Of a stretch of 64,000 nucleotides of DNA, positions 16,407-25,449 are shown in pieces; the first letter of the stretch is position 1, and each line of letters begins with the position of its first letter. The stretch is from Candidatus Gastranaerophilales bacterium (lineage in GTDB: Bacteria > Cyanobacteriota > Vampirovibrionia > Gastranaerophilales > Gastranaerophilaceae). The notes under the pieces were generated by a model. It saw nothing but the letters and a program-made list of their open reading frames with translations, was not told where the DNA came from and searched no databases. The position numbers were made by a program, and so were the translations under genes. The DNA is taken from assembly GCA_944326425.1 (NCBI GenBank), contig CALVDX010000004.1, positions 62,001 through 126,000 of the forward strand. Direction: 5' to 3'.

Positions 16407-17720
16407 CTATAGTTTCTTCCATAACTTATTTAATTCCAATAGTGCGGTATAAGTTGGAAGTATTGTAATATTATTTTCTGAAATAGTTGTTATGTAGTCA
16501 ATAGCATTTTTAATGTCCGGTATAACATTAATTTTACTATCAGGAAAACCCGTGTACTTAAGTCTTACAGCCATATCATCGGCTCGCTTGCCTGAAACAA
16601 CAATAGGGTTTTGTGCTTCCTTAAACCTCTCAAAATCAGCATCCCATAACCAGGACACGTCGCGGCCGTCTGCATAATTATCATTTATTATAATAAGCAG
16701 GTTAGATGCCAAATCTACACTTTTAATTACTTCACTTGCACCTGCGGGATTTTTAATCAATTGGATGAGAGTCTTATGTCCGCGTACTTCACGTATTTCG
16801 CTTCGGCCAAACTCTGTTTTAAAATTAATAAGCGGGGCTTTAATATTTTGGATTCCTGTTGTTTTTAAGAGTGCAATGGCTGCAAGCGCGTTATAAGCAT
16901 TAAACAAGCCGACAAGCGGTACTTTAAATTCTTCGTTGTTTAATTTTATAACAGAGTAGTTTTTTTCTAAGATAATATCTGCTTCAAAATCCGGCTGCGG
17001 ACGCTTATAGCCGCACTCGCAGTAGTAATGCCCCTGCTGGGCATAAAATTTTTTTGAATATTTTAAGGTTTTACCGCAGGGACAGTTAAATATTTCTTCC
17101 GGTGCAGAAATTGTTTTTTTACCGCTGTTATCTGTGATGTTGCTAATGCCATAGAATACGGGCGGTTTAGTCTTGCTCTTAAGGCTTGCCGCAAGCGGAT
17201 CATCTGCATTCAAAACCAGTTGTACCTCCGGTATTTGATCAATCCCTTCCTGTATTTTTCTTTTTGTTGTATCCAGTTCGCCGTATCTGTCAAGCTGGTC
17301 GCGAAACAGGTTCGTTACTAAAATGTAATCCGCAGGAATAAATTTTGCAGTTTTTGCAAGATAGGCTTCGTCTGCTTCAATAACACAATTGTCGTAGTAT
17401 TTATTAGGTTCAAGCGAGAGCGCAAAGGCATTGGCTATACCTGTAAGCATGTTTGCGCCTTTTGAGTTTGCAATAACACTTTTTCCGTTTTCTCTTAAGA
17501 TATGGCTTATAATACCGCAGGTTGTAGTTTTCCCGTTTGTACCGGTAACCATAATCTTGTCTGATTTAATGAAACCGGCTGCTTTACTAAGAAAGCCGGG
17601 ATAATTTTTTAATACAAGCGACCCGATAAAAGAGGTACCTTCTCCTGCGTTTGTTAATTTGATTAATTTGTACACGCTTTTGGCTAAACCTAGTGTGATT
17701 ATGAGTTTAATATCCTGCAT
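16407..17720 (-). CDS. murT: Lipid II isoglutaminyl synthase, MurT subunit
   Basis: 437 aa from the ATG at 17720 (GGGAG lies 8 bp upstream; a longer frame to 17786 adds residues unlike the family). A Mur-ligase ATP-binding loop VTGTNGKTTT near residue 56, a four-Cys zinc ribbon (CPCGK and CECGY, about 218-248) as in MurT proteins, and a C-terminal DUF1727 domain with DVSWLWDADFE near 354, which holds the Asp that pairs with the GatD glutaminase. It amidates the alpha-carboxyl of D-Glu in lipid II. In described genomes gatD normally lies next to murT; here the neighbour is pdxJ and no gatD is visible. Confidence 0.9.
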   Translation of the reverse strand: MQDIKLIITLGLAKSVYKLIKLTNAGEGTSFIGSLVLKNYPGFLSKAAGFIKSDKIMVTGTNGKTTTCGIISHILRENGKSVIANSKGANMLTGIANAFALSLEPNKYYDNCVIEADEAYLAKTAKFIPADYILVTNLFRDQLDRYGELDTTKRKIQEGIDQIPEVQLVLNADDPLAASLKSKTKPPVFYGISNITDNSGKKTISAPEEIFNCPCGKTLKYSKKFYAQQGHYYCECGYKRPQPDFEADIILEKNYSVIKLNNEEFKVPLVGLFNAYNALAAIALLKTTGIQNIKAPLINFKTEFGRSEIREVRGHKTLIQLIKNPAGASEVIKSVDLASNLLIIINDNYADGRDVSWLWDADFERFKEAQNPIVVSGKRADDMAVRLKYTGFPDSKINVIPDIKNAIDYITTISENNITILPTYTALLELNKLWKKL

Positions 17721-17797
17721 TAAAATATTCTCCCAAATGGTATTTATTTTTTTTGAAAAATAAAATATAATAGCATGGTAATACAAAGAAGGACAAC

Positions 17798-18154
17798 ATG
17801 ATACTGTTTTTATTCACAATCGTTTTTATTGCTGAATTAATTATAACCGGCTTTATCATAATTAAGCTGGTAGATATCGACCTTGCAATAATAGAACTGG
17901 ATGAAAAACTGCAGGCGGAAAGAAGTATAGTAAAGTATTCAATGTATTATTTTAAAGAGGTATCAGCCGCTTATAAAGAACTTGTAGATGTTACATTTCA
18001 GAATATGGATAAAAAATACCGCAAACTTGGTTTTGGAACGATAAAATCTACGTTATTATCCCTGGTTATGCTTCTTATTCCAAAGACCTATCGTAAATTT
18101 ATTGACTCTACAAAGCTGGGTTATAAGGTTGTAAGGTATTTATCAAAAGCTTAA
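17798..18154 (+). CDS. Small single-pass membrane protein of unknown function
   Basis: 118 aa. Residues 1-24 are a hydrophobic transmembrane helix, followed by an acidic-basic helical domain (ELDEKLQAERSIVKYS) and a basic C-terminus that could lie on the membrane. No family recognised. AAGAAGG precedes the ATG. It is divergent from murT and begins a row of four small membrane-anchored proteins (17798-18886, 18969-19241). Confidence 0.65.
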   Translation: MILFLFTIVFIAELIITGFIIIKLVDIDLAIIELDEKLQAERSIVKYSMYYFKEVSAAYKELVDVTFQNMDKKYRKLGFGTIKSTLLSLVMLLIPKTYRKFIDSTKLGYKVVRYLSKA

Positions 18155-18194
18155 TATATGTTATAATTGAGGAAAGAAAAGAGGAATAAAGATT

Positions 18195-18506
18195 ATGTGC
18201 AAAGAAAAATCATCAATCGGATTTGGCATGGGGCTTATTGCCGGAGTAATCGGCGGTATTATTGCCGGCATCCTTTATGCGCCTAAACCCGGAGCTGAAT
18301 CCCGCAGAATTCTTAAAGAATCTATTTGTGAATTTGTTGAAAAGAATTCTCCGGCTGTTTCAGAAGCCAAAAAGAATGCTATTGAATCCGTTGATTTGCT
18401 TCGTTATAAACTTGAAAGACAGTATAAAAAAATTAATGATAAGCTGAAGTCTATGAGAATGCAAAAAGCCAAACAGTTAGAAACAACAGATTACGATTTT
18501 AACTAG
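18195..18506 (+). CDS. YtxH-domain small membrane protein
   Basis: 103 aa. The start is hydrophobic and glycine-rich (FGMGLIAGVIGGIIAGILYAPKPGAESRR), the YtxH signature of a short helix followed by APKxGxExR; the rest is a Lys/Glu-rich amphipathic helix. In Firmicutes YtxH proteins belong to a general-stress group with YtxG (DUF948), and a DUF948-like gene follows here 11 bp later. Function in envelope stress is inferred from that pairing. GAGGAA lies before the ATG. Confidence 0.85.
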   Translation: MCKEKSSIGFGMGLIAGVIGGIIAGILYAPKPGAESRRILKESICEFVEKNSPAVSEAKKNAIESVDLLRYKLERQYKKINDKLKSMRMQKAKQLETTDYDFN

Positions 18507-18517
18507 AAAGGATTATT

Positions 18518-18886
18518 ATGGATTTACAGCTAACACACGGTTTAGTATTTTTGACCTGGTCAAGTGCAATAATGATTATCCTGATAGGGATTTTTGTTAT
18601 AAAAGTTTTGTTTGACTTATCCAGACTTACAAATACTATGAATGATACAGCAAACATCGTAAAAACAGAACTTGAACCGACACTCAAAAATGTAAGCGAG
18701 ACAGTAGAAATAGTTTCTACAAGAGTAAAAGAAGCTAATAATATTGTGACTAATGTTGAAGGTAAAGTAAAAGAGGCCGCCAGACAAGGTAAAAAATTCC
18801 TTTATGCGGTAGGCGGAGGAATTTTTGCTGTTTCTAAAATGGCCTTTAATGGCATATCAGCCTATATCAAGTCAAAATTAAAATAG
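18518..18886 (+). CDS. DUF948/YtxG-like membrane-anchored protein
   Basis: 122 aa. A transmembrane helix at about 10-35, then heptad-like coil (NTMNDTANIVKTELEPTLKNVSETVEIV) and a second weakly hydrophobic stretch near 95-112. The layout matches DUF948 proteins, which pair with YtxH. GAAAGG precedes the ATG. It is 11 bp after the YtxH gene, so the two are co-transcribed. Confidence 0.7.
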   Translation: MDLQLTHGLVFLTWSSAIMIILIGIFVIKVLFDLSRLTNTMNDTANIVKTELEPTLKNVSETVEIVSTRVKEANNIVTNVEGKVKEAARQGKKFLYAVGGGIFAVSKMAFNGISAYIKSKLK

Positions 18887-18968
18887 TAAACATTTTGATT
18901 AGTCTTTTTGTTGAATTTATTTCTACAACGGGTCATTTATACTTTAGTAAAGAAAAGGAGAAAATATT

Positions 18969-19241
18969 ATGTCAGTTATGAAATTTTTTGCAGGATTTGC
19001 AGTAGGCGCAGCGCTTGGTGCGTTAGCAGGTATTTTGCTTGCCCCTCAGTCAGGTGCTGAAACCCGTGAAATGATTGGTGATGTTGCCTCTGATGTTGCA
19101 AAACGTACGGAAGATACGGTTAAGGATATTCAAAGGAAAGCAGATGACATTGTTTCCGATATGCAGGCTAAAGGCGAAGAAATGATTAATAAAATCCAGG
19201 ACCTTATCAAAAAACAAAAAGAAGAAATTGCTCAAAATTAG
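18969..19241 (+). CDS. Second YtxH-domain small membrane protein
   Basis: 90 aa. FFAGFAVGAALGALAGILLAPQSGAETRE (about 6-34) is a textbook YtxH opening; the rest is an amphipathic charged helix with VKDIQRKADDIVSDMQ repeats. It resembles the gene at 18195 in plan but is only distantly similar in sequence. AAGGAG lies just before the ATG. An 80-bp gap with its own possible promoter separates it from the DUF948 gene, and a terminator follows. Confidence 0.88.
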   Translation: MSVMKFFAGFAVGAALGALAGILLAPQSGAETREMIGDVASDVAKRTEDTVKDIQRKADDIVSDMQAKGEEMINKIQDLIKKQKEEIAQN

Positions 19242-19266
19242 AGTAAAAAACAAATTTAACCTGTTA

Positions 19267-19298
19267 AAGGTACACAAATCGTTTTGTGTGCCTTTTTT
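19267..19298 (+). terminator. Rho-independent terminator
   Basis: AAGGTACACAAA pairs with TTTGTGTGCCTT across a four-base loop (one G-T wobble), followed by T6. Ends the YtxH cluster. Confidence 0.88.
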
Positions 19299-19362
19299 CA
19301 TGCACAAATAGTATTCCCTTTTACCTTAAAATAATATATAATTTAAAAATAAGAGGGAATTT

Positions 19363-21018
19363 ATGGTTAATTTAATTATAATATTGGCAGCAGTGGTATT
19401 GGCAGGAGGTGCTATATATGTACTGTATTCTCTGCTGCTTTATACCGGTTCAAAAGACCCTCATGAAGAATTACAATTAACTACAAAAAATATTATTGAA
19501 CAAGTTGATGTACTGTACAAGAAAAAAGAGTATGCGCTTTTAGAACTATTTGCAACGAAATATTTGGATAGAGTCCCCGGTAATTATACAGTTAGAGAGT
19601 ACCTTGCAAAATCCTATTTTGAAACTAAAAAAATTAATAAAGCAATAAATGAGTGTATATTACTTATAAAACATTCACCGCAAAACCTTGAAGTTCGTAA
19701 ACTCCTCGGGGAATGTTATGTGAAAAAAGAAATGTATATGGATGCACTTACCCAGTTTGAAATTTGTTATCAACAGGATGAGCAGCAAGCTGATGTTGTA
19801 AAGCGCCTGGCAGAACTATATAAACAAACTGATCAGATTTATTCTGCAATTAACGCATATAAGCTTTATACTGAAATGATTGAAGAATCTCCGGAACAGG
19901 CCGATATATATTCAATACTTGCTGAGTTAAATGAAGCTGCAGGGTATTATCCTGCTGCATTTGAAGCTTATAAGCAGCGGCTGACCATTTATCCTACAGA
20001 TTTTGACACAAATAGAAAGCTTGCAAATCTTTATATAAAAATTAAAAATCTGCCTAAAGCCTTGGAAATACTTGAATATATGCTGACCTTTACGACGGAT
20101 AACCGCCAGAAAATAGGTCTGTTGGATAATATAATTGAAATAAAAACGGAGCTGGAGGATTATGACGGGGCTTTGGATGCCGCTAACAGGCTTCTTGAAG
20201 CACCGGGTGCAGATACTTTTAAAACAAGAAATATAATTGCATCTCTGCTTGTTAAACAAGGCAGGCTTGATGAAGGAATTCATATTCTTGAGGATCTGGT
20301 TATGCTTTCACAAAGCGCTTTTGATGTCACGATGGAACTGGCAATGGCCTACCGGCGTAATAAAAACTTTAAAGAAGCGCTGGAACGGTATAAAACTCTT
20401 TTAGATAATGCTGACCAGAAAGAAGCTAAAGAAATACGGTCAAAAATTTGCGAACTTTATATTGATTGGGCTATGTATAAAGAAAGAGGGAAGAAATTTG
20501 ATGATACTGAGGCCTTAAAATACCTTACTAACGCCATGCAGTATGATGCGCTTAATCCTAAAGTCTATTATAATTTTGCTATGGTTAGTATGAAGAATGC
20601 TAACTATAATGATGCTGTAATGTATCTTTTAAAAGCCTTAGAATTTGAAAAAGACGAAGCTGAAATGTGTCAGGATTATATTAAACTTTCGGAGTGCCAT
20701 CACCAGCTTGGCAATGTATTTGAGGAGAAAAAAGCTTTGGCTGACCTGTTGAGTATTGATGAAGAAAACGCTGTAGGTCACATGAAGATGGGAATTTTAT
20801 ATCATTCGCAGCAGGATATTAAAAATGCCGAGGAATCATTGCTAAAAGCTATTTCTCTTGATGATACGCTTGTTGATGCAAAGTATTATCTGGCGCTTAT
20901 TTATGAAACCCATGATAAAGAGAAAGCAAATAAACTCTATCAGGAAATTCTTGAACAGGATCCAACTTACCAGAATGCAAGACTTGCCCTTACGGAAATT
21001 AATGTTCAGGATAATTAA
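19363..21018 (+). CDS. Membrane-anchored TPR-repeat protein
   Basis: 551 aa. Residues 2-25 are an N-terminal transmembrane helix; the rest is an array of about twelve tetratricopeptide repeats, clearest at AREYLAKSYFETKKINKAI, LGECYVKKEMYMDALTQFE and YFNFAMVSMKNANYNDAV-like units, with a final QEILEQDPTYQNARLAL. Such proteins act as cytoplasmic or periplasmic scaffolds, similar in plan to LapB; the partner cannot be inferred. GAGGGA lies before the ATG. Its 3' end overlaps the convergent bioC by 20 bp. Confidence 0.88.
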   Translation: MVNLIIILAAVVLAGGAIYVLYSLLLYTGSKDPHEELQLTTKNIIEQVDVLYKKKEYALLELFATKYLDRVPGNYTVREYLAKSYFETKKINKAINECILLIKHSPQNLEVRKLLGECYVKKEMYMDALTQFEICYQQDEQQADVVKRLAELYKQTDQIYSAINAYKLYTEMIEESPEQADIYSILAELNEAAGYYPAAFEAYKQRLTIYPTDFDTNRKLANLYIKIKNLPKALEILEYMLTFTTDNRQKIGLLDNIIEIKTELEDYDGALDAANRLLEAPGADTFKTRNIIASLLVKQGRLDEGIHILEDLVMLSQSAFDVTMELAMAYRRNKNFKEALERYKTLLDNADQKEAKEIRSKICELYIDWAMYKERGKKFDDTEALKYLTNAMQYDALNPKVYYNFAMVSMKNANYNDAVMYLLKALEFEKDEAEMCQDYIKLSECHHQLGNVFEEKKALADLLSIDEENAVGHMKMGILYHSQQDIKNAEESLLKAISLDDTLVDAKYYLALIYETHDKEKANKLYQEILEQDPTYQNARLALTEINVQDN

Positions 21019-21697
21019 CAATTACATAAACGGGGTTGTAAGTTAGTTTTATTTTCCCAAATCGTTCTATATATTTTCTTTCAAACTCCTGTAAGCGGCC
21101 CTTCGTAAAGGTGTAATTTGTTATCGCGTTAACTCCTGTCTGCTTGATATGTTTTAAAAGTTCGATTATAGAAGTAAATTCAATCTCAACTATATCTTCT
21201 TTTACCTTGTTTGAATATTCAAAATAGTCCAGTCCGATACCAAGTAATTCTTTTATTTCATAAAAGTTTCTGTGTCCAAAGCTGGAAAAGGCAAAAGTGC
21301 CGCCTGGTGTAAGGTGTGTCTTTAGTTGTTCTATGGTCTTATAAGGGTTTTTGAACCATTGAAAAACCGCATTTGAAATAATAAGGTTGTATATCTTGTT
21401 TTCAAGTTTAATATTTTCAATATTTCCGGACAGGAATTGAATGTTTTTATCATATTTGGTTATCATACTATAACACTCATTTACAATATCATTAGCTGTA
21501 TATTTTTGATAGTTAAGCTTTTGGCTGCACTGTTGTGTTAAAAATCCGCTTCCGCATCCTATTTCCAGAATTGCGTCATAATCTTTTCCCGGAAGAATAT
21601 TTACAAGCGTTTCTGCCATTGATTTTTGTATAAATGCGTTTTCGTTATAGCTGACAATGCTTTTTTGAAAACGTTTTTTTAGCAGCATTTCATTCAT
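20999..21697 (-). CDS. bioC: Malonyl-ACP O-methyltransferase BioC
   Basis: 232 aa from ATG at 21697, which overlaps the bioG stop as ATGA; a longer start at 21712 is less likely. RFQKSIVSYNENAFIQKSMAE at the start and AILEIGCGSGFLTQ (about 40-53) are the BioC signature and the SAM motif I. NAVFQWFKNP near 113 is also typical. It methylates malonyl-ACP to disguise it as a fatty-acid primer, beginning pimelate synthesis for biotin. It is the last gene of bioF-bioG-bioC, and its end overlaps the TPR gene tail to tail. Confidence 0.93.
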   Translation of the reverse strand: MNEMLLKKRFQKSIVSYNENAFIQKSMAETLVNILPGKDYDAILEIGCGSGFLTQQCSQKLNYQKYTANDIVNECYSMITKYDKNIQFLSGNIENIKLENKIYNLIISNAVFQWFKNPYKTIEQLKTHLTPGGTFAFSSFGHRNFYEIKELLGIGLDYFEYSNKVKEDIVEIEFTSIIELLKHIKQTGVNAITNYTFTKGRLQEFERKYIERFGKIKLTYNPVYVIVNYPEH

Positions 21698-22299
21698 AAT
21701 AGTTCTTCCCATTTTGTATATTCAAAAAACGGGCAATGTCCGCTGTTTATAATTTCCGGAGTTTTCCAATAATTAATTTGAGATTTTGACGGTATAATTT
21801 TATCATTATTGCTTACAATTACTCTGGTGTAATGATAATCTTCGTTGGATTTGTAGTCCCTCAAAGCGCTAAGTTCTGCTTTTTGGTTGTTTATGCTTCG
21901 TTTGGGAAATACAAAATTCCCCGGGATTTCGTCAAACATGTTGGTTATAAATTTTTTAGCAGACAATTCATCAAAGTTCATTTCCATGAGTTTGTAAATT
22001 CTCGGATTAATCCCATATTCGGCATTAATAGGAAATAATGTTCCGTTTATTGCTGTGGCGCTTTTCTGGCTGCAATTATACAGAGTTGCAATCATAACTC
22101 CCATAGACCAGGCGATTACATGTATTTCTTTATACTCTGAAATATCCGGAAGCGGTGAAAGCTCATTGTAATCGCAAATAGTCAAGACATCATAATTCTC
22201 CGGATTAAGATGCCTTACCACGCTGTCATCCATGCCCCAGCCGTTAAAAAATATTATAAGATTAGTGTTTTCTTTTTTATTTAGCCAGTTGAAGTTCAT
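21694..22299 (-). CDS. bioG: Pimeloyl-ACP methyl ester carboxylesterase BioG (DUF452)
   Basis: 201 aa. LIIFFNGWGMDDSVVRHL near residue 14 and the nucleophile elbow VIAWSMGVMIA near 65 (Ser in WSMG) identify the BioG family; GHCPFFEYTKWEELL at the end holds the catalytic His. It removes the methyl ester from pimeloyl-ACP methyl ester, the same job as BioH in Escherichia coli. It overlaps bioF by 23 bp and bioC by 4 bp, which suggests tight translational coupling. Confidence 0.92.
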   Translation of the reverse strand: MNFNWLNKKENTNLIIFFNGWGMDDSVVRHLNPENYDVLTICDYNELSPLPDISEYKEIHVIAWSMGVMIATLYNCSQKSATAINGTLFPINAEYGINPRIYKLMEMNFDELSAKKFITNMFDEIPGNFVFPKRSINNQKAELSALRDYKSNEDYHYTRVIVSNNDKIIPSKSQINYWKTPEIINSGHCPFFEYTKWEELL

Positions 22300-23395
22300 C
22301 AGATATATTATCCAACAATGGTTTTATATCTTCAAGGGTGGTTTCAGCGGTAAGAGAAATCCGTATTCTGGAACTTCCTTCAGGTACCGTAGGCGGGCGT
22401 ATAGGCAGGACAAAATATCCAAGATTTTGGAGTTGTTCGCAAATTCTTTCTGTACGTTCGGATTCCCCAAGTATTAACGGGATTATTTGTGTTACAGACG
22501 GGGTTTCAATGCCCAGATCCTTTAAGTATTTTTGAACAGTCGTTACATTCTTAAATAGTTTTGCTTTCTGTGCCATTATTAAATCAGCCTGCTGTGTTAG
22601 CAGCCAGTATGTCCAGGCAATATTAATAGGAGGGATTGCTGTTGAAAAAATAAATGATCGTGATTTGTTTATCAATGTTGTAATAATTTCTTCTGTTGAA
22701 ACAACAAAGGCCCCGAATGATGCTAATGCTTTGCCAAATGTAGCGGTTACAATATCAACATCATAGCCTTTGCTTATTCCTCCGCCAAAATCATCGTCTA
22801 CGGCCATAAAAGCATGAGCTTCATCTATCATTAATGTACAGTTGTATTTTTTCTTTAGTTCTACAAGCCGTTTTATATCGGCGCAGTCTCCATCCATTGA
22901 AAATACGCTTTCTGAAACAATTATTGCATTCTTGAAGTTATTACGATGCTTAATTAATAATTCTTCTAAGTTGTCATAGTCCAGATGTTTGTATCTGAAA
23001 AAATTTCCGTCGGATAAACGCATTCCGTCAATTATGCTGGCATGGTTTAACTTGTCCGAAAAAACAACATCGCCTTTACCGTTTAAAGCTGATATAACTC
23101 CAAGATTACATTGATACCCTGTATTGTATAAAAGAGCTTTTTCTTTGTTAAATATTTGTGCGGCTAAAAGTTCTAAATCTTTATATATAGTTTCACTTCC
23201 GCTTAAAAGCCTTGCAGATGCAGATGAAAAGAAGTAATTTTTACCTGTTTCTAAAAATTCGTCAACAAGTTCTTTTTTTGTACTAAGCCCCAAATAATCG
23301 TTTGATGAAAGGTTTAGCAGGTTTTTGTTATTTATATTTATATATTTATCAAACCGGTAATTAATATCCTTGATAAACCTGAAATTTTTACTCAT
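22277..23395 (-). CDS. bioF: 8-amino-7-oxononanoate synthase
   Basis: 372 aa from ATG at 23395, with AGGAG 7 bp upstream; a GTG two codons earlier is too close to that site. NLSSNDYLGLS near 28, GSARLLSG-like SASARLLSGSETIYKDLE near 55, DEAHAFMAVD near 193 and the PLP-lysine region TATFGKALASFGAFV near 222. It joins pimeloyl-ACP and alanine to give KAPA in biotin synthesis and needs PLP. It is the first gene of bioF-bioG-bioC; bioA, bioB and bioD are not in the window. Confidence 0.95.
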   Translation of the reverse strand: MSKNFRFIKDINYRFDKYININNKNLLNLSSNDYLGLSTKKELVDEFLETGKNYFFSSASARLLSGSETIYKDLELLAAQIFNKEKALLYNTGYQCNLGVISALNGKGDVVFSDKLNHASIIDGMRLSDGNFFRYKHLDYDNLEELLIKHRNNFKNAIIVSESVFSMDGDCADIKRLVELKKKYNCTLMIDEAHAFMAVDDDFGGGISKGYDVDIVTATFGKALASFGAFVVSTEEIITTLINKSRSFIFSTAIPPINIAWTYWLLTQQADLIMAQKAKLFKNVTTVQKYLKDLGIETPSVTQIIPLILGESERTERICEQLQNLGYFVLPIRPPTVPEGSSRIRISLTAETTLEDIKPLLDNISDELQLAK

Positions 23396-23455
23396 ATACA
23401 CTCCTGTTCTGATAACTTATTGACTTATTCAGTCTAAAATCATCTCATCTTTAAC

Positions 23456-23483
23456 ATTTTACATCATAAAATCTGAAATTCAA
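23456..23483 (-). promoter_or_regulatory. Promoter of bioFGC
   Basis: On the minus strand TTGAAT (plus 23478-23483), 16-bp spacer, TAAAAT (plus 23456-23461), leaving a leader of about 55 nt before the bioF ATG. I see no clear BirA-type inverted repeat. Confidence 0.55.
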
Positions 23484-23507
23484 TTCTTTTATGATAAATT
23501 TTATTTA

Positions 23508-23537
23508 TTAGAAAAATAGGTTTTGTTTTGCTAAAAT
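23508..23537 (+). promoter_or_regulatory. Candidate promoter of the DUF4127 gene, probably leaderless
   Basis: TTAGAA (23508-23513), 18-bp spacer, TAAAAT (23532-23537); the ATG at 23544 follows by six bases and there is no ribosome-binding site. The -35 match is modest. Confidence 0.4.
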
Positions 23538-23543
23538 AATTCT

Positions 23544-24950
23544 ATGAGGATTTGTTTTATACCTATAGATAATCGTCCTGTATGTACTTATCTTCCTAAA
23601 GATATTATTTCTTGTGATGAGAGTATAGAGTTTTATTCTCCTCCTGTTGAATTGTTGGGCGGGCTTGATAAAAACGCAGATGCTGCTAAAATCTATGATT
23701 GGCTCCAGCAAATACCTTTTGTGGATTATGCTGTTATATCCCTCGATACAATTGCTTACGGCGGATTAATACCTTCAAGACGCAGCAGGCGTTCTTATGA
23801 TGATATTAGAATACATTTAGAAAAATTCAAAACGGTCTTAAAACAAAAAGCAGGAAAAATTTTTGCCTTTTCAAGTATAATGCGGATTTCTAATAACGAT
23901 ATTAATACTGAAGAAAAAGAGTACTGGGCTGATTACGGACAAAAAATATTTGAATACTCTTTTAATCATTCTAAATATGGCGAAGATTCCAAAGAATGCC
24001 AGAAAGCAAAGAGCCGGATACCTGATATAATCCTTAATGATTATCTGGACGGGCGTAAAAGAAACTTTGAAATTAACAAGCTTTATCTTGACTGGAAAAA
24101 AGAAGGATTTTTTGACCTTTTGATTTTTTCAAAAGACGATTGTGCGCAATTCGGGTTGAATACAGATGAGGGGTATGAACTCTATAAGCTTGGTGCTGAC
24201 GTAATGACCGGAGCGGACGAAATCCCGCTTACTCTCCTTGCACGTACGATAGAAAAAGATGTTTCTATATGTCCGGTATTTCTGGAGGAAAATTCTAAAT
24301 CTTTAATTTCAAATTATGAAGATATATCTGTTGAAAAATCTGTTATCAGACAAGTTGAACTTGCAGGATTTAAAATAAAACCATACAAAGATGCAGATAT
24401 CATTCTGATAGTTAATAATTTTAAGGAACATCAGGGTGAGATTGTTATGAAAATAGAGACAGACCCGTTCAATGGGAATTTTATTCCCCCTGATAAACCC
24501 TATATTATTGCAGATGTAAGATATACAAACGGTGCAGATAATTCTTTTGTGAAGGCACTCTTTAAAAACGGCAGAGATAAAAATTTTCTCGCCTATTCTG
24601 CGTGGAATACAACCGCAAATACTACCGGCAGTCTTTTATGTCTGGCTAAAGTTGTTTATCATTCGGCTATATTGAACCGCACGGCTTACGAAAAATTGCT
24701 CATGATAAGATTTCTTGATGATTGGGCTTATCAGGCTAATGTCCGCCGCTTAATTGATAAGCCGCAAAATATTGAAAATCTTATGATGCCCTTTCTTCAA
24801 AAGGCCGGTAAGTTCCTTGGATGGTATCCTGCATCTGTTCAGTTTACTTATCCCTGGGCAAGGGTATTTGAAATAAATGTTAATTTGAATATGGAAGAAA
24901 AAGATGAGTTTAGTAGAAGTTATACTTTTGGCGATAGCATTATCGATTGA
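23544..24950 (+). CDS. DUF4127 family protein
   Basis: 468 aa. The opening RICFIPIDNRPVCTYLP, then VISLDTIAYGGLIPSRRS near 73 and SKDDCAQFGLNTDEG near 197, are the hallmarks of DUF4127, a family of unknown function found mostly in Firmicutes. AYSAWNTTANTTGSLLCLA near 352 is also conserved-looking. No signal peptide or membrane segment. The family is sometimes next to sugar-related genes, but here the neighbour is a metal exporter whose start lies inside this gene (47-bp overlap), so the two are translated from one message. Confidence 0.88.
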   Translation: MRICFIPIDNRPVCTYLPKDIISCDESIEFYSPPVELLGGLDKNADAAKIYDWLQQIPFVDYAVISLDTIAYGGLIPSRRSRRSYDDIRIHLEKFKTVLKQKAGKIFAFSSIMRISNNDINTEEKEYWADYGQKIFEYSFNHSKYGEDSKECQKAKSRIPDIILNDYLDGRKRNFEINKLYLDWKKEGFFDLLIFSKDDCAQFGLNTDEGYELYKLGADVMTGADEIPLTLLARTIEKDVSICPVFLEENSKSLISNYEDISVEKSVIRQVELAGFKIKPYKDADIILIVNNFKEHQGEIVMKIETDPFNGNFIPPDKPYIIADVRYTNGADNSFVKALFKNGRDKNFLAYSAWNTTANTTGSLLCLAKVVYHSAILNRTAYEKLLMIRFLDDWAYQANVRRLIDKPQNIENLMMPFLQKAGKFLGWYPASVQFTYPWARVFEINVNLNMEEKDEFSRSYTFGDSIID

Positions 24951-25449
24951 TGCGTGTGTCGTATCATTTACTTACGGGCTGGTTATAGAAAAAAGGAAAC
25001 GGCTTAGTTCCTTGCTGCTTGCTTTTTTTACAGGTTTTTTCCAGTTCCTTATGCCGATTTTTGGATTTTATTTTGCAAATATTCTTCAATCGTATATTCA
25101 GAGTTTTGCTAATATAATTGTATTTCTAATATTTGCTTATCTTGGTGTAAGATTTATTCGCGAAGCTTTTCAAAAAGAAAAAAAAGAACCCAAATGCCTT
25201 TGTCTCTCCTGTCTTTTTATGATTGCAGTTGCAACCAGTATTGATGCCTTTTCTGCCGGAATTTCCCTGATGCTCTGCGGTAATACAATCATACTGCCTG
25301 CTATACTTATCGGAGTAATAACCTTTTTTAATTCGCTTTTTGGGTTCTGGGGCGGATTTATCCTCAAAAAGTTTCCGGCATTTTATCTTGAAATTGCCGG
25401 TGGTATAATACTTATAGGGTTGGGACTTAAAGCCTTAATATTTGGTTAA
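24904..25449 (+). CDS. mntP: MntP-like manganese exporter (DUF204)
   Basis: 181 aa, six hydrophobic helices. The two family repeats each carry an Asp in a Ser-Ile-Asp context: ALSIDACVVSFTYGL near 13 and VATSIDAFSAGISLML near 109. This is the MntP/DUF204 fold that exports Mn2+ across the inner membrane; the related sporulation protein YtaF is an alternative. Its ATG lies 47 bp inside the DUF4127 gene, and its stop overlaps the start of a DtxR-family regulator, which supports a metal-responsive operon. Confidence 0.8.
   Translation: MSLVEVILLAIALSIDACVVSFTYGLVIEKRKRLSSLLLAFFTGFFQFLMPIFGFYFANILQSYIQSFANIIVFLIFAYLGVRFIREAFQKEKKEPKCLCLSCLFMIAVATSIDAFSAGISLMLCGNTIILPAILIGVITFFNSLFGFWGGFILKKFPAFYLEIAGGIILIGLGLKALIFG

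Noticed and set aside
17721-17786. Longer N-terminus of MurT
   Set aside because: GGGAG precedes the ATG at 17720 and the additional residues are unlike the family.
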